Shown one piece after another: positions 14,008-27,880 of a stretch of DNA of 64,000 nucleotides. Position 1 is the first letter of the stretch; each line of letters begins with the position of its first letter. The position numbers and the translations under genes are program-made. This stretch comes from Tetrahymena thermophila SB210 (taxonomy: Eukaryota; Ciliophora; Oligohymenophorea; Hymenostomatida; Tetrahymenidae). Location: NCBI RefSeq assembly GCF_000189635.1, contig NW_002476188.1, positions 186,001-250,000 of the forward strand. The letters run 5' to 3'. The notes beneath the pieces were generated by a model that saw only the letters and a list, made by a program, of their open reading frames with translations, was not told the origin of the DNA and made no database searches.

Positions 14008-16796
14008 TCATTAAACGAATTCATCACCAAGACTCATTCTTGAAATTCTAGCATTTTTGTTTTTTGGATCATAGTCTTTAGCTTAACCGAAAAGGATAAG
14101 AATCCAAGCTAACAAGCCAGATGCACAAGGAATAACAACTGTAACAAGACGGATAAAAGTAGGATTGTTATTCTTATAATAACTACTTTCAGTAATAGCA
14201 AATAAAACAATACCTGTCATAAGCTTATCTAGGAAACTGTAAGCACCAAACACAAAAGCACCTCCAGCACCTCTAAGACCAATGACTTCACTAATTAAAT
14301 TAATAGCAGTATTTAATTGAAGGGCTTGTGCTGCACCAACAACTAAGGCTAAAGGATAAATTAAGTTCTTTAAGAAAGAATTATCAGCTTGCAAGAAGCC
14401 CATAGGAATCAAAGAAGCAAGCATCAATACAACTCCTAAAGTGTAAGTTTTCTTTCTTCCAATTTTTTGATATAGCAAATTAAGAATAGAAGAAGCACCG
14501 ACTGAAGAAATGTACAACAAAAGAGGAACCAAGGCCAAAGAAAATGTCATTTTAACTTCATCATCTTCTTATACCTCTCCATTAATTTAAATAACATAAT
14601 ACAAATAAAAGTTCATCATTGTAGTTACAACATTGCAGAACAAACGAGCTAACATAAAGACTAATCCGTATTAATAGAATTGCTTTTCCTTGAACCATTG
14701 CCTTTAATTTATAAGAAATTAATTAATAATCTGATAATAAATTATGCTTATTAAATTAATAAGTCTGAAAATTTCTTAGCTCATTATATTAATTTCATTA
14801 AAATGAATTTTAATTTAATCAAAAGAAAGGAAAAAATGAATAATTGATTATGTAATGTTTAAATTTAATCTAAGTTAAATTTTATTTATTTAACTACATC
14901 CTTTTCTAAAGAGTGTAATGAAAATAACTGATTATTTCTGCATTAAAGAAGATTTTTGTTACTTTTTTAAAAAAGATCTAAGCAGCATTCTCAATAAATT
15001 AATATTAAAAATAACCTAAAAAAAGTAGGAATCTTTCAATTTATTTTTAGATCAAAATTTTTAATAAAATTAATCACATAAAAACCTATTTTTTTTGGAG
15101 AAATTTGAATCTTATTATCTTTATCAAAGTGATAGTATTTAAAAACTATTAACAAATTTTTTTTAGAATCAAACAAAATGAATTTATTTGTTTTCTATTT
15201 ATTTTCAATTTAATTTCTCACAGTGAAAGACTTAACTATGAAATAAAACTAATTATTTAATTATAATGATGATGATAATGATGATTTTAAAAATTATTTT
15301 AGTTTTATTAATTTATTTCCATTATAAATCTAGCAATTTATTTATTTATTTATTTTTAATATGAGAATTAATTTCAGTTTTTAAATTGATGAATTTTTCT
15401 AAACTAATTAATTAATTATATCAAAAAAGAGAAATTTAAAAAATAAAATTTATATTTTTACTTCCAATTAACGATGCTTTCAGACAAAGAACCTACTCTG
15501 CTTCCTCTGAGAACAGATGCTTTAACTTTTACTTGGCCATTATTTTATTAATTTTCATCTTCTTCGTCGTCTTCAAATTTATTATATCCTTCTTATTGAT
15601 CTTTGTTAAAGATAACATCATCTATTTTATTACCATACTTATCGAAAACTTCTGCCTCTTCTACTTAACTTGTATCAATTTAATCATTTTCTTCTTCACT
15701 TTTCATTTTATTTTCTTAGCTTCCTTTAATTTAATTTTCTATGACTTCTTTTGTCTTTGAATTCAATACGACACTTTATTCGCTTTCATGATGAGATGAA
15801 GCTTAATTGATTTTTTCTTACTTGGTTTTACCACCATCTTCTAAAAGTAGAGACTACCTCTTATCTCCTTCTCTAAGCTTCAAAACATGTTTAATATTTT
15901 TAACAGCTTCATCACAGGCCTTGGTAAGAGGGACTTCTTTTACTGTTAATAAAAAGATAACTGTGCAAACAGAGCCAATAACTGCAACGATAAGGCCTAA
16001 AGCTTAAAATTGCTATTCACTAGTGTCAATTATTTAGAACAAAAGTAAAGCAATTAAGAGTAAAAGCATTTATGCAATAAAAGTAAAAGTATTTCTGCGA
16101 GCATTGAGAGTATCTCTATTAACTCTAGAACAAGTCATTGAAGGAACAAGTGAAATATGAGCAATATAACCAAAAGCCCATGTAAAATTAAATATAGAGG
16201 GGAAGAATATATAGAAAAAATTTCTAAAGTTATCATTATCCATAGGCAAAAAGGTGTTTAAAATTGGGTAGCACCACATAGGAACGAATGTGAGCAGCAC
16301 AAAAATATATGATAAAATATACCATGGAATACGCTTTCCAATACGTGTATTGTATTTATCTGACAGAATACCAGCAGAAGGAGTACCTAATGCATCGAAG
16401 ATCTGTCCAAATAACATTGAGTATGAACTATTTTCAAATTTCAATACTTTTGAAAAGTAAAAGAGCAGGAAGCTATTTATATATAAAAACAGTTGAAATG
16501 AATGAATAAAATTCAACAATCAATGGCTTTTTTATTTTTTTTATATTTTTGAATATTCTTTTAGCTCTTTAAAAATAAATAATCATTTTGCTTTCATCTT
16601 TTTTAAATTTAAAAATAATTAATTATTACTTGAACCAAGCTGATGCGCAAAGATCGTTAAAAACATGACCTACAGAGTAACCCCAATAAACCTTTGGAGT
16701 TAATCCATCGAAAATCATTCTTTGGCTCTTTTATGGTTATTCATTTTCGTTTTAAGGATCAATAAGTGATTCTTCAATTTTGTTACCTTATCCCAT
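14008..16796 (-). CDS. MFSD12-like major facilitator transporter
   Basis: Three exons, 16796-16630, 16472-15462 and 14701-14008, give 623 aa. Introns are 157 and 760 bases. The first helix region carries YWGYSVGHVFNDLCASAWF, followed by LLFYFSKVL and GQIFDALGTPSAGILSDKY with a basic TRIGKR loop. This order and these motifs are those of MFSD12 and the glycoside-pentoside-hexuronide branch of the MFS. MFSD12 is needed for cystine/cysteine handling in animal lysosomes and melanosomes; substrate here is inference. The loop between helices 6 and 7 is unusually long (roughly residues 230-390) and rich in E, D, K, N and Gln encoded by TAA/TAG. Helix 7 onward starts at WFKEKQFYQYGLVFML; the C-terminus is a short hydrophilic tail. 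Splice phases are consistent (2, 2). Open frames on the opposite strand at 15533-16007 are shadows of the acidic loop. Confidence 0.9.
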
Positions 16797-19748
16797 TTTT
16801 TATTACTTTTGTATCTAAAAAATTTACTTGCGTATCTTTATTATAAAATTTAATTAATTATAAATAAAGGAACCTTCAAAAGAAATATAAATATGCAAAC
16901 ATACAAACACTATTAATAATGATTAAATGAGTAGAATTTATGGGAATTAAGCTGATTTATATCAATCTTGCTTATATTTTTTTAATGATAAAAAAAAGTA
17001 ATTAATTTATATATTATTAAGTGATCGAATATTAACAGATAATAACTTTATTACGTATTTAATTCTTTTATTACTCTGAAACATATCATATGGTAATACA
17101 ATAACAGCTTTATAGATTCAAATTTAGAAGACTTAATCCATTTTACTCTATCATTGAATATTTTTATAAATATAATAATTTGTTTACAGTTATTTACTTT
17201 ATCTCCCTCATTAAAATAACTACAAAACTATTTATTTAGATATTTTTACTTAAGATATTAAATAGAAATTAAATTTATATAATTTAAGTAAGTAAATTTG
17301 AAAATTTAAGAAGTAACTTAGAATTTTCTTGCATAAATAACAAGGTTGAATTTCACCATACATTTATTTAATTGTTGTATAGAATTGTAAAATAAAATGA
17401 ACACTTATTTTATAAAAAATTAAATTTGAGTAAATTATTTCAATTTAACATATCTTACGAAAGTTAAGTAAAATCAAAAAATTTACAGTTTATATAATTC
17501 TTTTACTATGAATATACAAAAAAAAGTAAGAAATGCTTTCTCTTACTCATTGTTTTGAGTATTGAAATTAAATATTTGCATTTAATATGTAATTTAAATA
17601 AGTTTAGCTTCAAAATTTTAACAAAATATTTTCCCTATTAAAATTCAAAACAAAGTTAAAAATAACATTCTTTTATTTTTTCTTTAGAAAGTATTTATCC
17701 TTTAATACTTAGATTTTTAGTTTATTACTGATATTAGAGGAAGTATTAATATTTAGTTAGTCAGTCAGTCAATCAGTCTGTTTTCAAAGATTAAATGATT
17801 CTAAATTTTTTTATTTCTAATAATTTTTTATCAAAAAATATTATGATTCAAAATATGAATTATATACTCAATTTGTTACATCATAAGTTTTTCTGGAATT
17901 ATTCTAAATAAAAACAGTACTTGCGATATATATAATTTCTAAGATTTAAAATTCATATTAGAATTTTCAAATGTGAATCAATATTAGCAAACAAAAGTTA
18001 TTTTTACTAGAATTACATTTTATTTATTTATTTTTCTCCTTATTCTTAAATAAAATTCATTTATGCTTTCAATCAAATATTTATAAATAGATTCAAATAA
18101 TTGTGTTTATTTATCAAATTTAAAAATAAATAGATTAAAAATAGTTAATTATTTTAACTTGATAACATTATTTTCTTGTTATTTTTATATTATATCAATT
18201 TTAATTACTTATATTCTTAGAATACATTTATGTTTAATAAATTATCTACTTAAATCAAAAACTAACAATATAATCCATTATTTTAAATATATATTCATCA
18301 TATCTATCTTATTTATCTCTTTACTAAATAATTATGAATTTAATTAATTCATTTTTTTATTAAAATATAGAGTAATATATATTGTATGTTAAAATTTGTT
18401 TTATATATTTAAAAATGTTTCAATAAAATGCAATATTAAAGTATTAATATAAATAAATATACATATCATTAATTTTATATTTATACTTAATTTTGTTATA
18501 TATATCTAAGGTAAAAGTATTAGAGGTGTTTGTTTGTTTAAACCTTTTAATCTTAAAAAATATCTCACTAGCAGCTTAAAAAGTTATTTTTGATTTTTGA
18601 AACTCATATTCATTATAAATTAAATAATATTTTAAAATGAACCATATCACTACATAAAAACTATAATAATAATTATTAATTGGTAAAAAATAAAATTAAA
18701 TATTAATATAATAATAGCCAAATATTTGATTGTAGTGATAATAACATATATTAAATAAAATAAATAAGTTAAATACAAATTTTATTAATTTGGTTGAAGA
18801 TAAATTTATATTTTAAAATAATTTTCAATATTTTTTGCAAATTGTAAATTAAAAGCTTAAAATGTAATTTATCATAAAAAAATAATCCTTTTAATAGAAA
18901 TTAATAGAATATTTCTTATTTTTAATATAATTAAATTTATTTAAAACTAAGCTTACTATTGTTATAATTTTTATTCAATTTTTAGAACAAACAATTCTAG
19001 TTAAGCAAAATAAATAAATTTGATTCAGCTTATTATGAATATTAAAAATAATTTATACTCTGACTATTTTGGTTCTTATTCTCTTAGTATATTAAAATCA
19101 CATACTAGTTAATTACTTTTACTCTTTAAATAAAATTTTAAATCTTTCTTTAAAAAACAAAAACAAAAATTTTAATTGTAAAATATTAAAATCAGTTAAA
19201 TTTGCACTTATTTTTTCATAATTTTTTAATTGAAAAATCAATAATTATATTTTTTTAGCTTGTTTGTTTGTTTGTTTGTTTGTTTGTTTGTTTTTGCTTA
19301 TGTGGTTTATAAAATTTTTATTGTATTCAAAAAAGCTGCTTTAATGTTTTTACGATTATTAAAATTTCATTTTCATCCTAATCATTGAATTATTAGTAAA
19401 TAATTGAAGTGGCAAAATCTGTAGACTAGGTGATGATGGTAGAGAAATAAGATAATTACTTAATTTTTATTGGGATAAAAACTAATTTAGAAAGTTGTGG
19501 ATTTAATGTATTCTGTGATTACTAAAAAAATACTTAATTTATAATGTATATTATTAATTATTGGTTATGGATTTAATTATTAAATTTATAATTGAAAATT
19601 GCCTTGCCTCTTTTTTAATTTATTGTTACATCTTCTAAAATATATCTTCATACCTTAATTAATAAAATCTGTCATAAAATTAATAATTTATCTCAAAAGG
19701 GCTTTTAAATATAAGTATTATTTACTTGTTATTTCTGAGAGTAAATCA
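16797..19748. other. A+T-rich spacer, no gene seen
   Basis: About 2.95 kb between the divergent MFSD12-like (-) and cyclic-nucleotide-binding (+) genes, so it should contain both promoters. I see only A/T runs, an AGTC-type tract near 17757-17780 and a TTTG microsatellite near 19261. The frame at 18159-18347 is pure A/T low complexity. A lone TGATGA near 19430 resembles a snoRNA C box, but no partner D box follows. Confidence 0.55.
19261..19293. repeat. (TTTG)n microsatellite
   Basis: About eight uninterrupted TGTT units lie in the spacer some 460 bases upstream of the cyclic-nucleotide-binding gene. It is a simple-sequence tract with no visible coding role. Confidence 0.95.
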
Positions 19749-22700
19749 ATGAAATCAGGTTCTGAAGAGGAAAAAAAGCCTAATGGCTAAGGAATTTAAA
19801 AGATTTTAATTTAGGATATATTTATAGATGGTTCCAATACTAGTTTAAGCAAAGGAAGCAAGCCAAAGACTTATTTAGACAAGTTTAAAGATCAATTCTA
19901 AGAAACGTTTGATTAATTTAGTAGCAGTAAATTTAGGAGAGGTAGTCATTTAGTTAGCAGCAATTTAAATTATGGTCTTTAGCATAATAACGAAAAAACT
20001 TAGACTTTCAACAAATGCGATTCAATTATTTATCCTAGCTTTACTAGGGGAAGGAGCTAGTCTTTTAACTAAAAAAAGGAGTAGTTTGTAGATAATAAAT
20101 ATATTTTAGATTTATAAAAACAAGAGGATTAAGAAATACTCAAAAATACCTTGTAACTCAAAAATTAAATGTCTGAGTTCCAGATTGATATGCTCAAGAG
20201 GACGTTTGCAAATCTGAAAATATTTATAGATCTAGAAAAGTAGATGAAGAAAGATGAATATATAAAAATGATTCAAAATTTTGGGTTTTTGAAGCTCCAA
20301 AAGGGATCAGTAGTTTTTGAGTTTGGAGATTTAGGAGAGAAGTATTTCATTATATTGAAGGGTAGTGTTTACGTGCTGTTAAAAACGAATTATGGTGAAA
20401 CAGTAAGAAAAATGAAGCCCATAGATGACGAATAAAATATCCTAGAAAAAAGTAGAAAGGTGGAATCTGAGAATAAATCTGGTAATCTTAGTCCATTCGG
20501 CAGAAAAAACACAATTGAATAAATTCAATCAGGAGATTAGAAATTACATGCTGAACTTTTTACAAAGAGGAGTAAGTCCACGATGGCTGACTTCGAAATA
20601 GATTCAGAGCCAGATTTAGAGTGTAAAGGAATTACTTTGAAATAAGAAATTAAATAAAAATACCCTCATTTCAGTATTGTTGCTAGTCATTACGAAGGAG
20701 AAGGATTTGGGGAGTACTCGCTTATAAAAAATATAAGAAGAACGGCTACAATAATAACATCGTAAGATACAGTTTTTGCAACAGTGGATAAAAATGAGTA
20801 CAACGAAATTATGAAAGATCATATAGAAACTATTTTTTAAAAGAAAATTTAATTTTTGAGGTCATTTAAAATATTCGAATCCTAAGAAAAGAAATTATCG
20901 AATTTAGTTATGTGCTTTCAGAGTATTTTTTACCAGCGTGGAGATATAATTTATAAAGAATAAGATGATTCAAATAGTATGTATTTCATTTAAAGTGGAG
21001 AAGTTGAAATATCGATGTATGAATCAAACCTAAAAACCTAAAAATAAGCTGAAAATGAAGAGGAGGAGCTTGATGATTAAACAATTCAGATGAACAGATT
21101 ATTTTTAGTTTCTTCCCAAAAGCTAAAGAGAATTAAAAAAAGAGTTACTCTCGCTATACTTAACGATAAGAGTTATTTTGGTGAGGAAGAAATTGTATAA
21201 AAGTAAAAGAAAAGAAAAACTTAAGCAAAAGTAATTTCTGCTGAGTTTTCAGGATTAAAAATCAGTCTAAAAAACTTTTTATTACTTTGCAGATTCACTG
21301 ACGTAATGAAAAAATTACGCTTAAACTATAGAATGAAACAGGAGTGGAGAGATTCTTATCATGTAAACTGTGTAGAGACTATACAAAAACTTAATTCCAG
21401 CAATTTCTCTTCAATCTCACCTCCTAGATAAGAGGAAGCTCATTTCTCATAAGTAAAATTAGAAAGTCCACAAAAAACTACTAACAATGTAAGCTTTAGC
21501 TTTAATTCAAATAGTAAAAATTAATTCAAGACTCAATAATCTCCAATACTTAAAGGGAATAAATTTGGAGTTTCGTAAGAACTTATCCTTTAATAAAAAA
21601 AGTAATCAGGGTAAAATTAAAATAATTAGCATGATAATTAATAACAACATGATTAAAACTCAAGTTTTCTCCTTAAAAAAATTAATAAAAACACAATTCA
21701 TCTAACAGATGAATTTAATAAAAGTTAGGTAAATATCAATTCGATTCCTAAAGACAATATAAATTCAAATGATAATGGTAACTTAATCAATCTTTAAAGC
21801 TTTCTAGGAAATTAAGAATAAATATCAATTTTTGGGCATCTATCATCAGTTAGCAATAAATTTAATTTCTCACAGTCACTTTCTCCAGATTAAAAAGCGA
21901 AAAATTAGGTGACTTCTGATTAAAAATAAGAAAGTTTTTTGTAATCCGATCTCAATAAATCCACCTAATTTTAGTCAACATGCTTTAGTCCTATCTAAAG
22001 AAGTCATATAAACTCTCTTGTTTCTAATAATGCAAAAAAAAGTAGTAATTTTAAGATAAAACAACCACTTTCTCTTCTTTCTTCTTATGATACAAACTAA
22101 GTAAATTATTTTTTCTCTCACCATAAAAATTTATCACTTTTGAAAATTTAACTTTGGGGATTTTTTTCTTTCCCTATTTTTTAAGATGTTTTTTGAATAA
22201 ATAAAAGTATTTTAAAGCTTAAATGATATTTAATTTGAATTTAAAGTTGTTTTTTAAATAATAAAATTATAAAATTATGAGTTTATATAATTAAATTAAT
22301 TTTATATAAATTACATATTAAGTTATTTTAATTGTATAAATAGAAGAACTTTAAATTGAATTTGCAACAATTTGGACACAGTAGACCGATAACTCCTCAT
22401 CAATAAGAAGATAGAGGTGAGAACTAAATATCTTTTAATAGCTAAGATAATCAAGAAACTACTAAATTAAAAGATAGATTCTTAGATAAAAATTATTAAG
22501 CCAGCGAATTTGAAAAACTAAAAACTATGCCCTCTCGTGAATTGGTTTCTATTAGTAACGAAGATAAAATACCTTTTAGAAATGAAAATAATATGAAATA
22601 TTTTAATTCCTTAAATTAGTCATTTTATAATAGCAGTAACATCATTTCTCCTTAAAAGAATTAAAAGTAGATCAGGGCTTATTCAACTGGGAAAAAGAAT

Positions 22701-23621
22701 AATATTTCTATGAATTTAAGTGATTGTAATTAATAAAACCTCTAAAAAATATTTTAAACAAGTAACAGACTTTAAACATCTCCATCTAACAATACTGAAT
22801 CAGAAGATATTTAGGAGGAGACGCGTGTTTAGTAAATGAATTAAGGCTTTTCTTATTACAAATATTTATAGTAAAATGAAGAAGGTCCTATAGGTAAGAA
22901 AGATAGAAAAAAGAAGGACCCAATTTCAAGTAGTGATAAGATAGATGAATAATTTCTTCTTTAGAAATATACATAAAAATTTGACAATACACAAGATATT
23001 TCAAGTCAATTATTTGGAGTATAATTATAGAATAACTCTCACTTAGTATATAATTACCAAAAGATACACCAAAAATTGATGGTTAATTCAAATCTCATTA
23101 AATCTAATGAAAAGGGCAGGAGAATGATGTAATATTACAACGACGTTTAGAAATGTCAGACAGGCACTTTTAAAAAATTTATTAGTCCATTCATTTTCTA
23201 TAAAGAAAGAAATAAAGAAGTCTCAATATTATAAAATGATTATAAAAGGTTAGATGAAAGAAAATCATCTCTCAACAGGACAACCGACTCTGCATTTAAA
23301 TAAAACAAGCTTAGGAACAAAAGCATGGATGCATCTTTAGAAGGAATCAAAAGCGATTAATTAAATATATCTTTAAATTAACAATATCCAGTGTAATAAA
23401 ATAATGAAAAAACTGATTATAAAATGATCTTTTTAAGGAAAAAAGTAAAGAATTATGATAATAAAGAGTAAATTACTGATCAAAATAACCTAGTTTTGAG
23501 AATTTCGCCATTAAAAATTTAATCATAATAAAATAATTAAGTGAAATCATAATAAAATAATTAAGTGAAATCATAATAAACCAAATAAGTTTAATCCATC
23601 TAAAAACATTCTTAATAATGA
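19749..23621 (+). CDS. Large protein with two cyclic-nucleotide-binding domains and long Gln/Asn/Ser-rich tail
   Basis: Two exons, 19749-22100 and 22344-23621, with a 243-base phase-0 intron, give 1209 aa ending in TGA. CNBD A spans about residues 175-360: GFLKLQKGSVVFEFGDLGEKYF, then an insert of about 75 hydrophilic residues, then a phosphate-binding cassette GFGEYSLIKNIRRTATI with the expected Glu and Arg. CNBD B spans about 367-515 (IFYQRGDIIYKEQDDSNSMYFI, later YFGEEEI) but its cassette lacks the usual R-A-T ending, so binding is doubtful. There is no kinase, channel or other catalytic domain; residues 540-1209 are disordered and rich in N, S, Q and K. The frame is carried across the intron by GT and AG sites in matching phase. 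A function as a cyclic-nucleotide sensor or scaffold is inference. If the intron call is wrong, the second exon would be a separate gene lacking an obvious start. Confidence 0.82.
23521..23590 (+). repeat. 24-base in-frame tandem repeat in the C-terminal tail
   Basis: Two full copies and one diverged copy of a 24-base unit lie inside the last exon of the cyclic-nucleotide-binding gene. Each unit encodes eight residues, SQQNNQVK, with all three Gln from TAA. The unit length is a multiple of three, so copy-number changes keep the frame. Confidence 0.93.
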
Positions 23622-25929
23622 ATTATAAATAATTCGGCATTAAAAAAGCTTACTCAAAATTTAAAAAAAAAGAGTATTTTGTAAAAAAAATGTAAATATA
23701 TTATCAAGAATATATAAAATAAGTAATTTAATAATATTGAAAATCAATTAAATTTATATTAATTCTATATTAAAATAATTTTATAACTTATTATTGGATA
23801 TCAAATAAAGTAAATCGAGCTTTTTATCATGAAAAAAACTTTCTTTTTACTATGATAAAGCAACAATGTTTGATTTTATTCTGAAAGCTGTAATAAAATA
23901 ATAAAAAATAGCTATTTAATTAATTTATAAAATATTTTCTAAGATAAAAATTAAAGAATTAAAATAACAGTTAATTTTTATTTAATTGAGCATTTTGCCA
24001 AAATAAAGTTAGTCATAGTAAAATATCAATTAATTTTAACTCTATAAAATTATATATATAAACAAATAAAATCAAAAAAACTTTATTTAGATGTATGTAT
24101 GGTATAAAAAGCTTGTATTAGAAATTTATTTTTAATTATTAGGTAATAAGCAAAGATATAATTACAGTGATCTGTAAATTACAACCAAATTTACTTTAAT
24201 TTTCTATTTATAGTAAAATAATTAAATGATCTTAATAAATTAAAAGTAAATAAATATAGCCTTAGAAATGAAGATTACCTCACTACTATGAATTACTTTT
24301 ATCTTATTAATAGTAAAATAAAATTTTAAGTAAAGTATCTCAAAACAAGAAAGAATAAACCACATTTTTTTAAAATATGGAATTAATTTTTGTAAGTAAA
24401 TTACTCACTTTGATTACATTCTCTTAAACTGTAAAATTAAACACCACAACTGGAAAAAATAAGATTGTTTACTCTACTATTCTTACTATGTAATCATTAC
24501 CAAAATTAAAAATAAAAAGTAAGTTAAAGTCTTTAAAATATTAAAATAAGTAAAAGAATTAAATTAATTTAAATCAGCAAATTTTTAATAAAAACCTAAT
24601 AAGCACCTCTTCTTACTTTACTTTTTGACAAAAGTAATACAAATTATAATTTTTCTTTATTATTTATATTTGCATATCCTTTATTTTCTTATTAAAATTT
24701 TTATTAGATTTAATTCTTTCTTTTGTGAATACATAATTCAAAAAAATATTAATCTATTAATTTAATTTATCATAAAAATTATTTCAGTAAATTTTTTTAA
24801 ATACAGTTTTTTTTTTAGTTAATTAACAAAATTTAGTTAAAAATACACTTTTTTAAAAAAATTCACTTGTTATAATGAATTATTAAATATTTATTTCTCT
24901 CACAAATATTCACATTCGATTATTAACATTACCAATTACTTTTCAAAAATACTGAAGATAAATATTTTTTTTTTTTTTAAGTTAAAAAATAGATTACACA
25001 AGTACTAAACGCATTAAAATTTATTAATGCTGAGTAAATAAATTTATAAAATACTAATAACAAAATTTGAAAAGGCGCTCAATAAATATTTTTACTATGG
25101 AATATTAAATATTTATATTTTTACACTCAATTCATTTTTTAAAAAGCTTAAATGACGTAAAATGAGATTTATAGAAAAATAGAAGAAATGAAAGATTGAA
25201 ATTAGATAATTTTATAGATAATTGAGAATAAAACACCTAGCTATTTATGTACTAAATAGATTAGAGTGTGTCATGATTTGGATTATCTGATTTGACAAGA
25301 CGTAGGAAGTGTTAAATTTTTCTTTTAATTTTCTATAAAAGATAAATTTGTATATCTCTTTATAAACTTTAAATTTTCTCAAATGAGGCAATTTTTAACT
25401 AATTCTGAGAAGCAATTTTTGATTTTCTTTTAGATTTTTATTTAAAATAGTAAAATTTTAATTTAATTACTCAAAAATATCTTTAAATTCTGATGAAAAA
25501 GCATCATATATTTTCTATTTATGAGAAGTCTTATTTAATAAAAATTATTGAGTTAATTAAAATGTTGTAAAAACAGGAATATTTATGTCTAATTCCAATA
25601 ACTATTTTGAATCAGAATGAAGTAGTTTTTTTATTTTTTTGATATCAGTATCTATCTATCTTATATCTCTCTATTAATAATCAATTTTGTATGATAAGGT
25701 ATTTGAATTTCAGAAAATTTTGATAAGTAAAATATCCATAAATCTTTTTTTCCTTAGAAGTAATACGATGAAAATTTAACCTTTTCTAATTAATTAAAAC
25801 CATCAAAAACCAAAAGAAATGCAATCAAAAATAGAATGAATCCTTCTTTCATAATTAATTATTACTCGCAAAAATTAATTAAATTAGCTTCTAAAAATCA
25901 AGCAATAAAAACCTAAAAAATTAAGATTA
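23622..25929. other. A+T-rich spacer, no gene seen
   Basis: About 2.3 kb between two rightward genes. It holds poly-T/poly-A runs (for example 24968-24980) and no reading with coding composition. It marks the left edge of the transporter array. Confidence 0.55.
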
Positions 25930-27880
25930 ATGGCCATATCAAGCCCTTTCGCAAAGTTGCCCTTTAAAACAAAAGGCTATATTACCCTAGCAGGAGGTTT
26001 CTTAATTCACTTCATTTTAGGTACTTTCTACTTATGGGGTAATATGGGTTCATATATTGCCTCTTACCTTTAAAATGATGGCCAAGATTATACAAATAAT
26101 GATGTAGGAGCTGTTTTTCCATTTATGATGCTTGCAATTAACATTGGTATTCTTTTCGGTGTCACAATTGCAAAAAAAATAGGATTTAGATTGCTCTGTC
26201 TCATATGTTCCTTTTTCATAGGCGTAGGTATTTTTACCAGTTCCTTCGCTCTCAAAAACTTTGCCCTTTTTACATTCCTTTATGGTTTCGTTTTTGGTGT
26301 CTTCAATGGTTTAGCTTACATGCTTCCCTTTAACTTATGTTATACGTAATTAATTATATTCACTATTGTATTCTTTAAATTACATTCATAAAATAAGATA
26401 ACTTTTCAATTTTTAAAAGAACTCGAAAAAGCATAGGAATATTACTTTATATTAACACATTTTTAAGCCATACAAATAAATAAATTGGATAAATTAATTT
26501 TTAAGTGATTTTAAATTTTCAATAACTCCTATCAGCTTTAATATCACATCGAATTTTCAAAAAAAAAAAAACAATTGCTTATTCATAGGTTCAAATTTAG
26601 ATTTACTTATATATTTATTTAGTTAGCTAATAAGTATGTTCCTTGATTCAATCATTCAAAAAAATAATTTAGAGCAAATATAATTTAATCTACATTCATA
26701 ATGATTGAATTTATCTTTATATTTATTAGAATTAATAAAAGATCAATTAATTTTATCAAGCAATAAATAAATAAATAATTTATTATGAATATTTGACATT
26801 TCAAATAGAAAAATAAATAAAATTTTATTTAGAAAAAATAATTTATTTATTAATTTATATTATTTATAAAAATTAATTAGATACTTCCCTGAAAAAAAGG
26901 GTATAGTTAGTGGTGTAATTGCAGGCGCTTTTGGTTTAGGTGCAGCTGTGTGGATTTGGTTAGTTAATGGATTAATAAATCCTGATAATATAGATCCTAT
27001 ACATACTGATCCTAATGATAGCGATTCACCTAAATACTATCCTGCAAGTGTAACTGACAACCTTCCAAGGTCTATCAGAATATTTGCTATAGTTTATTTT
27101 TCTATTGCAACATTTGGTTCATTGTTGATTGAAGAGCCTACAAAAGAAGAATTATAGCAAATTGAAGAAGAGTAAAATGCATAATTTGAGAAACTTATTG
27201 ATGGATATGAATAGCATAAAGAAGTTGAGTGCGAGAATCTTAAGGATGGACTTAAAACTCGTTTGATTTACATTACATTTGGCTTGGCAGCTATGTATGC
27301 CAGCTTCGGAGCTATGTTAGTTGCTAATTATAAAAACTATGGTCTATATTTAAATTTTTCTTCCAGCTTTTTAAGTATTGTATCAACAGTTGGAAGTATT
27401 TCTAATGGTTTATCAAGATTTTTCTGGGGTGCTGTGTATCAAAAAGTACCTTTCAAATGGATTGCTATCCTCAATCTTTCATTATAGTGTGTTATTAGTT
27501 TTACATTGAGATGGGCTTCATAGGTAGAGGCTGTTTACTTAATATACATTACTTTTATGTACTTCTTATATGGAGGTTGGTATGCTGTATTACCAGCCAC
27601 TATTACCAAAATTTATGGCAAAAAAATTGGAAATATAATTTATGGTGTCACTTTTTCAGGTTTTACTATTGCAGGTTTCTTCTAGTTCTTTGTCGTAACT
27701 AAAGTTCAAACAGCTATTGGTTGGGGAAATATGTTCTGGGTCTTTACTGGTGTCTAACTACTTGCAATTATCTTTACATTTTTTGTAAAATTCGAAATTA
27801 ATTGGAAGGAAAGATACGCTGCTCTTAGATAAAAAGACGAAGAATTCGAGTATTCTTCAAAATCTTTAGACACAAAATGA
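25930..27880 (+). CDS. OFA/monocarboxylate-type MFS transporter, array copy 1
   Basis: Exons 25930-26345 and 26881-27880 (intron 535 bases, phase 2) give 471 aa. Helix 1 carries the array hallmark HFILGTFYLWGN; a KKIGF loop between helices 2 and 3 stands in the place of MFS motif A; LYGFVFGVFNGLAYMLPFN forms helix 4. After the intron comes YFPEKKGIVSGVIAGAFGLG, a pattern shared with oxalate/formate and monocarboxylate carriers. The second half repeats the theme (ANYKNYGLY, SNGLSRFFWGAVYQK, YFLYGGWYAVLPAT). The central cytoplasmic loop is the shortest of the array, about 45 acidic residues. Twelve helices are expected; substrate is unknown. The next gene right is an antisense LRR gene, which isolates this copy from the other five. 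Confidence 0.9.

Noticed and set aside
15533-16007. Two plus-strand open frames rich in Phe, Ile and Leu
   Set aside because: They lie antisense to the acidic loop of the MFSD12-like gene; Glu/Asp codons read backwards give such residues.
18159-18347. Plus-strand 62-codon frame of Ile, Tyr and Leu
   Set aside because: Composition is that of the A+T-rich spacer and no domain or paralog supports it.
19414-19470. C/D-box snoRNA-like TGATGA
   Set aside because: No CTGA D box at a suitable distance and no terminal stem.
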